The notes under the pieces: model-generated
The model's input: only the letters and a program-made list of their open reading frames with translations
The model's database searches: none
What the model was told of the DNA's origin: nothing
Part shown: piece by piece, positions 44,336 through 53,105 of the stretch
Layout: every line of letters starts with the position of its first letter
Numbering within the stretch: position 1 is the first letter of the stretch
Program-made: the position numbers and the translations under genes
Assembly (NCBI RefSeq): GCF_030124375.1
Contig: NZ_JASKLS010000020.1
Coordinates: forward strand, 57,524-121,523
Direction: 5' to 3'
DNA: 64,000 nt
Source of the DNA: Sinorhizobium sp. 6-70
GTDB lineage: Bacteria > Pseudomonadota > Alphaproteobacteria > Rhizobiales > Rhizobiaceae

Positions 44336-45196
44336 TCAAAGCTGGATCGCACCAGCGGTCTCACCCAATTGACTGGTGCTTGTTCTGTTCTGGGCGAGGC
44401 GTATCGCGCCCATCAGGATGATGGAGATTGCAACGATGATTGTGGAGACCACTGCAATGACGGGTGTGAGGTTGAAGTCGATGTCTTCGAACAGCTTCCT
44501 CGTTATCGTCTTGCCCTCGATGCCGGAGATGAAGAAGGCGACGGTCGCCTCATCGAACGAGGAGACGAAGGCAAAGACGGCGCCGGTAACGACACCGGGA
44601 GTAATATGTGGCAGGACGATCTCGAAGAAAGCGCGGCCGCGGTTAGCCCCGCAGTTCAGCGCGGCCATTTCGAGAACGGGATCGAAGCGCTGCAGCGATG
44701 CCGAAACGGCAATGACCACATAGGGAATGGTCAGCATGGTGTGTGCCAACAGAAAGCCGAAGAAATTCCCCGTCAGCCGAAGCGGCGCAAAGAACAGATA
44801 GAGCGCAATCGCCATGATGATATGGGGAACGATCAGGGGGCTGAGCGCCAATCCGAGCACTAGCGATTTCCCCGGAAGGTCGCCCCGGACCAGGGCGATC
44901 GCGGCCAAGGTTCCGATGATCGTTGCCGAAATGGTGGTGAAGAAAGCGATGCGCAGACTGAAAAGCATCGCCGCCATCCAGTCGGGATCGCTAAAGAATT
45001 CGCTGTACCATTTCAGCGTCAGCCCCGAAGGCGGGAACTCGATGTAGGGGGCACTGTTAAACGAGATCGGTATGACGATCAGCGTGGGCAGAATCAGGAA
45101 GAATAGGATGAGCCCAATCACAGCGCCCGCGGCGAGTTTGCCCAGCACGTGAGGACGAGACGGTCGCGTCTGGCTCAAGGCGATGGTCTCAGACAT
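44336..45196 (-). CDS. ABC transporter permease, PotC type (copy B, C-terminus altered)
   Basis: Identical to the copy A permease over all 274 residues, but the duplication border falls on the stop codon. The frame therefore continues with SQLGETAGAIQL before a new stop, giving 286 residues. The extra tail is polar and on the cytoplasmic side, so function may be kept. No hydrolase gene follows this copy, in contrast to copy A with its doeA-like neighbour. Confidence 0.9.
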   Translation of the reverse strand: MSETIALSQTRPSRPHVLGKLAAGAVIGLILFFLILPTLIVIPISFNSAPYIEFPPSGLTLKWYSEFFSDPDWMAAMLFSLRIAFFTTISATIIGTLAAIALVRGDLPGKSLVLGLALSPLIVPHIIMAIALYLFFAPLRLTGNFFGFLLAHTMLTIPYVVIAVSASLQRFDPVLEMAALNCGANRGRAFFEIVLPHITPGVVTGAVFAFVSSFDEATVAFFISGIEGKTITRKLFEDIDFNLTPVIAVVSTIIVAISIILMGAIRLAQNRTSTSQLGETAGAIQL

Positions 45197-46103
45197 TTGC
45201 GAATCCTCTAGAGGTGGCCAAAACTCTGCGGAACATGAACGTGAGCACCAGAGTGACCACAAGAAGGACCGTCGCCAGTGCGCCCGCGAACGGCCAGTCG
45301 AGCATGATCGTTGTCTGCTGTCCGATAAGGGTCGCCATCATCAGGGTCTGTGGACCTCCTAAGAGGGCCGGCGTGACGTAGAAACCGAGTGCAAGAATGA
45401 AGGTCATGAGGGCGCCGGCGAAGACGCCGGGAAGGCTGAGCGGCAAGATAATCCTGGCAAAGGTGGTGAAGGTGCCGGCGCCCAGGTTTGCAGCAGCCTG
45501 GGGCAGTTCCTTTGGTATGGTCCGCAGGGCGGCATAGATGGGCAGAACCATGAACGGCAGCATCACATGTGTCATGGCGACGATAACTGCGCCTTCGGTA
45601 TAGATCAGCTTGAGCGGCTGCTCGACGATGCCGGTTCCAACGAGAATGTCGTTGAGAACGCCTTTGCGCTGCAACAGAACGATCCAGGCATAGGAACGCA
45701 CAAGAACCGATGTCCATAACGGGATCAGGACGCAAGCTGCAATCAAAAGCGTTAGCCTACTGCCCGCACGCGCCATAGCGAAGGCAACCGGATATCCGAG
45801 AACGAAAGCGCCTACCGTCGTAGCAAATGCGATCCAGAGTGTACGCAGCAGCACCTTCAAATAAAGTGGCTCGTTGAACATGCGAAGATAGTTGTCGAGG
45901 GTGAAGCCGGGGTCGAACAGGCTGCCGACCAGCATGCGACCCACCGGGTACAGAAAGCTAAAGAACAAGAGTAGAAGGAGGGGCAGCAGCAGCACAGCCG
46001 TTAAGAGCGGAGGATATCTGCCGCTGGTTCCGGTGACCACGAATAGCCGCGCAAAACGTGGCGCGGGGGCAGGATTTACGGAAGACACGTCCAAACTGCT
46101 CAT
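45189..46103 (-). CDS. ABC transporter permease, PotB type (copy B)
   Basis: Identical protein to the permease at 32267-33181, with the same start and overlaps. As in copy A, the EAA loop ELPQAAANLGAGTFTTFARI is intact. No sign of decay. Confidence 0.93.
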   Translation of the reverse strand: MSSLDVSSVNPAPAPRFARLFVVTGTSGRYPPLLTAVLLLPLLLLLFFSFLYPVGRMLVGSLFDPGFTLDNYLRMFNEPLYLKVLLRTLWIAFATTVGAFVLGYPVAFAMARAGSRLTLLIAACVLIPLWTSVLVRSYAWIVLLQRKGVLNDILVGTGIVEQPLKLIYTEGAVIVAMTHVMLPFMVLPIYAALRTIPKELPQAAANLGAGTFTTFARIILPLSLPGVFAGALMTFILALGFYVTPALLGGPQTLMMATLIGQQTTIMLDWPFAGALATVLLVVTLVLTFMFRRVLATSRGFANV

Positions 46104-47218
46104 TTGCCGTCGCCCTTGCCGGAAAACAAGTGAATGGCATCGGCCTGGAACAGAATGTCGACCTCATCACCGCGCGCAAATGCCGCCAGGTCTCGGCTTG
46201 CCGATGCCTGGATATGCAGCGGGGGGCCGCTACGTCCATCAACGTTGACCAGTAGAGTCTGGTGGGTGCCGAGATAGATCGAGGTGTTCACGGTGCCAGC
46301 AACTGCGTCGGGGCCGCCAGAGCCGCGTGGGGCGAGAGAGATGTTCTCCGGCCGGATCGCAGCCTGCAGCGACAGTCCGGGAGAAAGCTCAAAGGAGCGT
46401 CCGCTAAGTGAGCGCGTCACGCTGAGCGTCGAGGCGTCGGTGACCCTGATCCGGTGGCTGGCCTTCTCGGATCCAATATATTCGACCGGCAAGAAGTTCA
46501 TCTTGCCGATAAAATCTGCGACGAATGGAGAAGCGGGCTCGCCATAAAGGCTGGCGGGGCTGCCGATCTGCGCGACTTGGCCGTCGTTCATGACCGCGAT
46601 GCGATCCGACATGGTCAACGCCTCCTCCTGATCGTGGGTCACATAGATCACGGTCACACCGAGTCGCTGCTGGAGGGACTTGATCTCGATCTGCAACTGC
46701 TCGCGGAGTTTCTTGTCGAGCGCGCCGAGGGGCTCGTCCATCAGGAGCACCGGGGGCTCGAACACCAGCGCCCGCGCGAGCGCAACACGCTGCTGTTGGC
46801 CGCCCGACAATTGAGCGGGCGCCCTTCTGCCGTAGGCGTCTAGCTGGACCATCGCGAGCGCTTCGCCGACCCGTCGGGTGATCTCGGCCTTGTCGATCTT
46901 CCGCATGCGCAGCGGAAAAGCCACGTTATCGTTCACCGACATGTGCGGAAAGAGCGCATACTTCTGAAACACCATACCCACATTGCGCCGGTTGGGCGCG
47001 ACGTAGGTCACGTCTCTCGCACCGATCTCAATGAGACCCGCGGTCGGCAGCTCAAAGCCCGCTATCATCATCAGAAGGGTCGTTTTGCCGGACCCCGAAG
47101 GCCCCAGCAGCGAGAGAAACTCTCCCGCCTTCACATCGATGGAAATACCCTCGACCGCAGTGACAGCCCCGTAGCGCTTCACGATCTCACGGACCGTGAC
47201 CCTTGCACCTTTCATCAC
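46100..47218 (-). CDS. ABC transporter ATPase, PotA type (copy B)
   Basis: Identical protein to the ATPase at 33178-34296, with intact Walker A, signature and Walker B motifs. Its 148-bp upstream flank is also duplicated, so the same promoter, if located there, would drive both. The ATPases could be interchangeable between the two transport complexes. Confidence 0.94.
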   Translation of the reverse strand: MMKGARVTVREIVKRYGAVTAVEGISIDVKAGEFLSLLGPSGSGKTTLLMMIAGFELPTAGLIEIGARDVTYVAPNRRNVGMVFQKYALFPHMSVNDNVAFPLRMRKIDKAEITRRVGEALAMVQLDAYGRRAPAQLSGGQQQRVALARALVFEPPVLLMDEPLGALDKKLREQLQIEIKSLQQRLGVTVIYVTHDQEEALTMSDRIAVMNDGQVAQIGSPASLYGEPASPFVADFIGKMNFLPVEYIGSEKASHRIRVTDASTLSVTRSLSGRSFELSPGLSLQAAIRPENISLAPRGSGGPDAVAGTVNTSIYLGTHQTLLVNVDGRSGPPLHIQASASRDLAAFARGDEVDILFQADAIHLFSGKGDGK

Positions 47219-47518
47219 ATATTCCCACTCTGGTAGCTTGCCTCAACTCACGTCAGGCTGACCTTCACCAGGGGTGGAAGTCGACCCAATCAGGATAGTC
47301 TCGGCTATTTTGTTTCTGTCACGCTAAGCACAGCGAGACGCCGGCACAAGCGGGCGCAGTTATGATCTGCACCTAGCCATTATGCCGTATTGTGGCCTGC
47401 TGCCGGTATTCAGACACCTGTTAAGCTAGCCGAAAAAATTCATAGGGGATTGAACTAACCCGCTGACGCGGGGGGTGGTATTTGGAGGCGCGACGAGGTC
47501 GCGCGCTTTCCCGAAGCG

Positions 47519-47868
47519 GTGCCGTCACTGAAGGCCCGCACGGCGCTGACGACCGCCTATGCCGCGGGACTGCGCGCCTCAGAGACGGTGAGCCTGAAGG
47601 TCGCCGACATCGACAACCAGCGGCACGCTGACCCGCTTGGTCAATCCCGCCGCCTTGGTCGCCGAACGGCAGGCGGCATAAAGTACAGCTTTGCCACCCA
47701 TCTGCTCGAGAGATGCGTCGATATCCGCATCATCCAGGTGCTGCTCGGCCACACCCACCTGCCGACGACGGCACGCTACACGCAAGTGGCGACAACCACG
47801 ATCGCCCGGACTGAGAGCCGCTCGATCGGCTGCGCCTCGAGGTCGTGCCGCCGGCCTGAGATCGCGCC
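47519..47868 (+). pseudogene. Tyrosine recombinase remnant of the IS91-like element
   Basis: Recognisable parts are TALTTAYAAGLRASETVSLK (containing the first catalytic Arg), SFATHLLERCVDIRIIQVLL and GHTHLPTTARYTQVA (with the terminal Tyr). Between VADIDN and IKYSFATH a large piece is lost, including the His-x-x-Arg, so it is inactive. A recombinase gene upstream of the transposase is common in this IS91 subgroup. Confidence 0.75.
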
Positions 47869-49030
47869 ATGCGACCGGCGCTGGAAGTGGCGGGACATCT
47901 TCCGCCGCCATGGTCCCGCCTATCGTCGTACCCATGACAGTCATCTCGGCCGGGGGGAGCGCCGCGTCATGGCGGCGATCGAGCTGTGCCAAAAGGCGGC
48001 GCTCGGCGGCCATGTCGAGACCTGCGAAGACTGCGCCTTGAGCCGCGTCGCCTATAATCCCCGCAACCGCCACTGCCCAAAATGCCAGGGCGCGGCGCGC
48101 GAGCGCTCCCTCGCCGACCGTGAGGCCGATCTGTTGCCGGTGCCGTATTTCCATGTCGTGTTCACCGTGCCGGCCGAGATCGCCGCGATCGCCTATCAGA
48201 ACAAGCGGCAGCTCTATACGATCCTGTTCGAGGCGGCCGCCGAGACTCTCAAGGCCATTGCCGCCGATCCCCGGCATCTCGGCGGTGAACGCGGCTTCCT
48301 CGCCATCCTTCACACCTGGAGTCAGACGCTGACCCATCACCCGCATCTCCACTGCCTCGTCCCCGGCGGCGCCCTGGCCACCGATGGCGGACGCTGGATC
48401 GCCTGTCGCCCCCGCCGTTTCTTCCTGCCGGTCCGGGTGCTCTCCCGGCTGTTCCGCCGCCTGTTCCTCGAGCGCTTGCAGGGGGTACAGGCGGCCGGAG
48501 GGCTGCGTTTCTTCGGCGCCCTCAAGCCGCTTGGCGACGGCCATTCCTTGGCTCGGGCGCTGCGTCCGCTGCGCAAGAAGCGTTGGGTCGTCTATGCCAA
48601 GCCGCCATTCGGATCGCCCGAACGGGTGCTCGAATAACTCGGCCGCTACACCCATCGCGTCGCCATCGCCAACAGCCGCCTCGTCAGCGCCGACGACACC
48701 GGCGTGGCCTTCCGCTGGCGCGATTATCGCCATGGCAATGCGGCACGCTCCATGACGCTGGCGCCGCACGAGTTCATCCGCCGTTTCCTGCTCCACTGCC
48801 TGCCCGACGGTTTCCACCGCATCCGCCATTACGGCTTCCTCGCCAACGGCATCCGCCGCGCCAGACTCGCCGTCATCAGGCGATTGCTGGCCGATGCCCC
48901 GCCGGAACGCCGCCGGGCGGAAAGTTGTCAGCGCGCGCCCTTCGATCCGACCGTCTGTCCCTGCTGCGGCGGCACCCTGCGCATCACCGCCAGGCTGCCG
49001 CGGGCGCGACCATGGCCCGATACGTCATGA
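47869..49030 (+). pseudogene. IS91-family transposase, frameshift and ochre stop at the catalytic tyrosine
   Basis: The N-terminal zinc-binding region (CEDCALSRVAYNPRNRHCPK, then CQG), the HUH motif HPHLHCLVPGG and the C-terminal CPCCGGTLR are present. One extra G near 47895 shifts the frame just after the start (MRPALEVA, then DIFRRHGPAYRR). A TAA at 48635-48637 interrupts VLE-stop-LGRYTHRVAIANSRL exactly where other members have Tyr in EYLGRYTHR, the first of two catalytic tyrosines in this rolling-circle transposase. The rest of the gene is open to 49030. Confidence 0.85.
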
Positions 49031-49268
49031 GTGCACGCCGCCGCGCCCATTGGTCCCGACAGCCTTGCCCACCGTCGCACGTCGCTGCGACAGGGGCTTG
49101 TATCCCTGCGTGATCCGGCTCCGGTTCTGGCTCGGCCAAAGCCGCGCCCAAGACCCCGGTATTCCCCACAACACCAGCGCTGGGCGCCGCAGCGACGCGC
49201 GCCATCAATACGGGCGCGGGCGCCAAGAGCAAACGCCGCAGCACTAAATCCATAACGCCGTGCCAGCG

Positions 49269-49337
49269 TCAGCGGGCCAGTTCAATCCGCCTTCAATGAG
49301 GTCGCGCACGGCGTCAGTTCGCAAGCGCATCCCCGCG
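49269..49337 (+). repeat. 69-bp direct repeat at the right end of the IS91-like element
   Basis: Matches 42953-43021 at 67 of 69 bases. It overlaps the right half of the terminal inverted pair of the IS91-like element. The intervening 6.3 kb contains the IS630 remnant and importer copy B. Confidence 0.8.
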
Positions 49338-49589
49338 CGACCTCACAGAACCCTCCGGATTCATATTACACGAAGTGGTTCATGTCGCCAAAGAAGGTTC
49401 CTTCGAATTCCTTGCCGCCCCCACACTCTCGCTTTGACGTTGTCGCGCCATGGGCCTTTTGAGCAATTGCCGGCTTGAGACGCCGGTGGTTCGTCTTGGC
49501 TTTTCTACGCGCACGGTGAACCTGAGCCATATTGCCGGTGACTTTCGCGTTCCAACTCAGCTGACATCGAATTATCGTCGTCAGCCCTC
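49338..49589. other. Short gene-free stretch
   Basis: About 250 bp leading into the IS1380 remnant; nothing assignable. Confidence 0.35.
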
Positions 49590-49840
49590 CTTCAGTTCGT
49601 TCGGCTCGACCAAGACTGGCGCTCGCAAATCTCATCCACCACGACTTGCGCGACCGTGTCGCGGAGCTGGAAGCCAGCACGCTGGCGCGCTTTGAAACGT
49701 CATCGAAGACGGGCAAGTCTGGTGTTCAAGGAATTCTTTGACGGGGCCGGCAGCTGGAGCCGCGCCGAGCCCATCATCACCCATGTCGAAGTGGGCGCCC
49801 AAAGCACCGATAAGTGATTTCATCATCACCAACCGTGAGG
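49590..49840 (+). pseudogene. IS1380-family transposase C-terminal remnant
   Basis: The plus strand reads LVFKEFFDGAGSWSRAEPII followed by THVEVGAQSTDK, then a stop and a resumed FIITN in another frame. This matches the conserved C-terminal strand of IS1380 transposases (F.EF.DAA.SWSR..R...R.E). Upstream sequence (RLDQDWRSQISS) is degenerate. Only about 80 codons remain. Confidence 0.6.
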
Positions 49841-49902
49841 TGGCAACCTCAGACTCCCCTTTCTGACTACACAGTTTGCCAGCATTTTTGCCGACTCTCC
49901 GC

Positions 49903-52050
49903 TCAGCTGCTCGATCGTCGGAGCTGGTCGAGCGCCCAAGCCATACGAAATGCTGCCTCCTCAGCTACGCCAAGTCCATGTGAAGCGCCGCTGTGGCCGC
50001 CCACCATACGCACGCGGAATACAAGCTCGGCGTCGTGATCGGCCGCGCAGGCTCGACGCTGCGCCACATAGCGAGCGGGCTGGTAATAGAGCACCTGGCC
50101 ATCATGGAGCGCGGTGTCGATGTAAGTCGGCGGGAGCGGGCGATCGGCGCTGAGGTTATAATACGGATCGTAGCTACGCAGGTACCGATACTCGTCGGCG
50201 ATGCGGGGATCTCCGTACTCCGCCGTTTCCGTTAGCGCGTACGGCATCGTGAAATCTAGCTCGGTATCTAGGATGTCGGCGAGTGGAACCTCGGCGAGCA
50301 CGGCGCGGAACAAATCGGGCCGCGAGAAGGCCGTAGCAAGGACTGTACCCCCGCCGGCGCTTTTTCCTTCGATAATAATGCTGTCTCGGCTGGCGACACC
50401 CTGCTCAACGAGCCCCTCGGCAGCGGCGATCAGATCTGTGTGGGAAATGCGCTTACGAGCGCGAGCAGCCGCCTCGTACCATGGGCGTCCAAGCTCGCCA
50501 CCCCCTCGTACGTGCACGATTCCGAAAGCAACTCCGCGATCGAGCAGGCTCAAACGCGCGGTCATAGATGAGGGCCAAGCGAAGAACGAGGGCCATGTCG
50601 GTGTTCCGTAACAGCCGTACACATTCAATAACACCGGCCCAGGGCTCGATCGATCGCGCCGCGCCACCAACGAGATCGGGACCTGCATTCCGTCTTCCGC
50701 CTCCGCCACGACGACCGTCGCCGCGTATTGAGCCGCGTCATACCCCGGAATGCGGGCCTGGTAAAGGACTGCCGATCGGCCGTCGGCGAGATCATGCTCG
50801 ACGACGGTGTCCGGTGTCACAAACGAGCTAATCGAGTAGGTTAACTTCGAGCTTCGGAACGGATGCCGGGGGACCGAAAAGCAACCTCCTGCCGAGTGGC
50901 CGACCCTTACAGTGCAGCTCGGCTCGTCGGGAACAATCGTGGCCTCAACCCTGCCGGTGCGGTCACGCGAAACTAGGCGAGGACGAAGGCCTTCTCGTTC
51001 CAGGACAACTAGGTGCTGTTCGAGCACGTGAACCTCCTCGATCGTCACGCCCGCACGATGCGGAACGACCTCCTCCCAGCACGACGGCGACGGCTCATCT
51101 ATCGGCGCACATACGAGCCGCCAGTACGGTCCAGCGTCGTCTACCCGGAACAGGAACCTGTCGCCCCAATGCTCGGCATAGATCTCGTGCCCGAGTTCAC
51201 GCCTCACGATCCGGCGCCACTTGCCCCTCGGCTCATCGGCAGGAATGCACCACACCTCTGCAGCGCCTTTCTGAACATATACGGAAAAATCATAGGTCTT
51301 AAGAACGTCGAGAAACAACCATGCGCCGCTGTTAGAACGCCGAACCCGCGCCTGCAGTCGCTCGTTGTTTTCCTCGAACACCACCTCGGAGGCGCCCGCC
51401 TCGACGTCCAAGCGCACAATCTGATCGCGCAGCCGTGGGCCAGTCCGCTCACGTTCGAAAAAGAGCGTATGGCCGTCAGCCGCCCAGACAACCCGTATGA
51501 CACGCCTCGAGCCGCGCCAGACGTCGCGACCGTTCTCCATATCCCGCACTCTCAACTCATAGCTTTCGTCACCAATGAGATCGAAGCTGAATGCCACATA
51601 GCGCCCGTCGTCGCTCGGCTCCAACACACCGAGGTGGTAAAAGGTTTCGCTCCCTGGAATCGCGTTGGGGTCGAGAACAAGTTCGTCCATGCCACCGGTT
51701 ATCGGCCGGCGCCACCAGACAGGGTGAGGGAGGCCGCTCTCCGACCGTTGGAAGTACTCGAAAGGTCCGACTAGGAACCGAGGTGCATTCTCCTCACAGG
51801 GCCGACGCCCATCGATCTCGGCGATGAACTCCGCCTTGAGCTCTGAAAGGTGAGCTGTCGCTTGGTCCGCGTAGCTGTTCTCGGCTTCCAGATACTTGCG
51901 TACTTCGGGGTTCTCCTGGTCGCGAAGCCAACGAAAGCAATCCACTGTGACGTCGTCATGGAGGACCCTGATCCGTCGCTCGGCGCGGGGAAGCGGTGGC
52001 TGCAGGTGCTTGGTTCTCACTACACCGCCCTCACCTGAAAACGGGACCAA
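49903..52050 (-). CDS. Prolyl oligopeptidase family protein (S9A, oligopeptidase B-like)
   Basis: The 715-residue protein has the two-domain S9 architecture. An N-terminal seven-blade propeller (about 80-420) starts after PVWWRRP, and a C-terminal alpha/beta-hydrolase domain follows. The nucleophile motif reads GKSAGGG, where most relatives have GGSAGG, so Ser is retained. Asp is in TALHDGQVLYYQ and His in GGHSGASHG. There is no signal peptide, so it should cut short peptides in the cytoplasm. A GTG at 52020 (VRTKHLQPP) preceded by GGGCGG is an alternative start. It overlaps the end of an M24 peptidase remnant, hinting at a former peptidase pair. Confidence 0.92.
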   Translation of the reverse strand: MVPFSGEGGVVRTKHLQPPLPRAERRIRVLHDDVTVDCFRWLRDQENPEVRKYLEAENSYADQATAHLSELKAEFIAEIDGRRPCEENAPRFLVGPFEYFQRSESGLPHPVWWRRPITGGMDELVLDPNAIPGSETFYHLGVLEPSDDGRYVAFSFDLIGDESYELRVRDMENGRDVWRGSRRVIRVVWAADGHTLFFERERTGPRLRDQIVRLDVEAGASEVVFEENNERLQARVRRSNSGAWLFLDVLKTYDFSVYVQKGAAEVWCIPADEPRGKWRRIVRRELGHEIYAEHWGDRFLFRVDDAGPYWRLVCAPIDEPSPSCWEEVVPHRAGVTIEEVHVLEQHLVVLEREGLRPRLVSRDRTGRVEATIVPDEPSCTVRVGHSAGGCFSVPRHPFRSSKLTYSISSFVTPDTVVEHDLADGRSAVLYQARIPGYDAAQYAATVVVAEAEDGMQVPISLVARRDRSSPGPVLLNVYGCYGTPTWPSFFAWPSSMTARLSLLDRGVAFGIVHVRGGGELGRPWYEAAARARKRISHTDLIAAAEGLVEQGVASRDSIIIEGKSAGGGTVLATAFSRPDLFRAVLAEVPLADILDTELDFTMPYALTETAEYGDPRIADEYRYLRSYDPYYNLSADRPLPPTYIDTALHDGQVLYYQPARYVAQRRACAADHDAELVFRVRMVGGHSGASHGLGVAEEAAFRMAWALDQLRRSSS

Positions 52051-52069
52051 GATTTGTTGCGGCAGCCCA

Positions 52070-52322
52070 CGAAGTTACCGACGACATATTTCGGTTCTCG
52101 ACCCTGCGCAAGGAGAAAGGAAAACGGCCTGAAATATGCTCCGTTCGTATCGTATCCAGTTAGATACTCAACGTGGCCGTGGGCGGTGACTAGGAGCGCG
52201 TCGAGATCAGCGCCCTGGGCTACATCTATCACTTTGCGCTGCCTGCGCTCGTGCTTTGATCGCGGGAAAGGGACGCTAGTCAGAGGAATCGCTAAATATG
52301 TCCGCATCATAAATTGCCTCAA
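52070..52322 (-). pseudogene. N-terminal remnant of an M24 (creatinase/Xaa-Pro) peptidase
   Basis: The frame contains ADLDALLVTAHGHVEYLTGY then DTNGAYFRPFSFLLAQGREP, the N-terminal domain motif of M24 peptidases related to DoeA. After GREPKYVV the sequence turns into unrelated residues and stops at 52020; the whole catalytic domain is missing. It overlaps the S9 peptidase start, so that gene may have been brought next to it by the same deletion. Confidence 0.7.
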
Positions 52323-53105
52323 TGAATTGCCATGTTGACGATTTGGTTCCGCAAACAGTAAGCACCGACCGAAGTTCGAAGCTGCCGTTGTTCCTCGTCA
52401 GGTCCGGTCACACGATTAGCCGCCCTCTAACAGTTGCTCCCGTGAAGCCTATGGGAGACGGGAATCATCGGCGACCCTGCGGTTATTAGGGCCACGCTCA
52501 ACGGTTGGCCATGGCACGCGCGTTATGCAGCAACGACTATGTTTATGCATGCATGGATCCACACTAGGGAGGTGCTGCCGGGATAAGAGATCCACACTGG
52601 ACGCTGAACTTTGGATCACTGCGCCGTTCCCTCGGCAGAGCTGGTCTCGACTGCCGTGGGGCGAGCGGAGGTCTTCGCCACGAAGCAACACTCCTCGTGG
52701 CATTTGACAGTTGAACAGTTAAACGGCAATCACCCGAATGATCATCCCCCATCCAACGCTTTGAAATACCCTTCCTGCTCGGCGGGAGGCACCGGCAGGG
52801 GCGCTGCACAAGTCGCAGCCTATGACTTTGAGTAACGAATTCCTTGCATCGAGTTCGGATGAGTACGGGTCATCGTCAAGCGCCGCTGCCGATCCGGCGC
52901 CGGCTATGATCGCTTGGCGCATCTGCGGTTTGAGGCAGCTGCAGTACGAGGCGCGCGGCACCGATACAGAAAGTTTGACTCTCGCTTAGCGGGCCGAGTG
53001 AAGGCGGGTCATACCTTCGTCTGCGCCGTCGTAACGTTCCGAAGCTCGGAACTCAAAGCCTTCGGCCTCCTATGCGACAGCGATCTGTCGAATGCACTGC
53101 TGTAT
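52323..53105. other. Gene-free stretch
   Basis: About 780 bp between the M24 remnant and the AraC gene, both reading on the minus strand. No gene or repeat recognised. Confidence 0.4.

Larger units (their letters stand above)
44375..47366. repeat. Large direct duplication, copy B (2,992 bp)
   Basis: Same sequence and orientation as 31453-34444. The left border is marked by the loss of the PotC-type stop codon and the right border lies in the sequence ACGTTATGAT upstream of the ATPase gene (…GCGCAGTTATGAT in both). No IS end or target-site repeat was found exactly at the borders, though IS91-like sequence begins about 80 bp beyond the right border. Confidence 0.92.
47447..49288 (+). mobile_element. 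IS91-like element, inactive
   Basis: The borders are set by an inverted pair: GGATTGAACTAACCCGCTGACG at 47447 and its near-complement CGTCAGCGGGCCAGTTCAATCC ending at 49288. Inside are a deleted tyrosine recombinase and a broken IS91 transposase. The right-end sequence continues for a further 49 bp as part of a 69-bp repeat also present at 42953-43021, so the true right end could be at 49337. Confidence 0.7.

Noticed and set aside
44180..44863. A 227-codon plus-strand frame across the border of importer copy B
   Set aside because: Most of it is antisense to the PotC-like permease and it exists only because of the duplication border.
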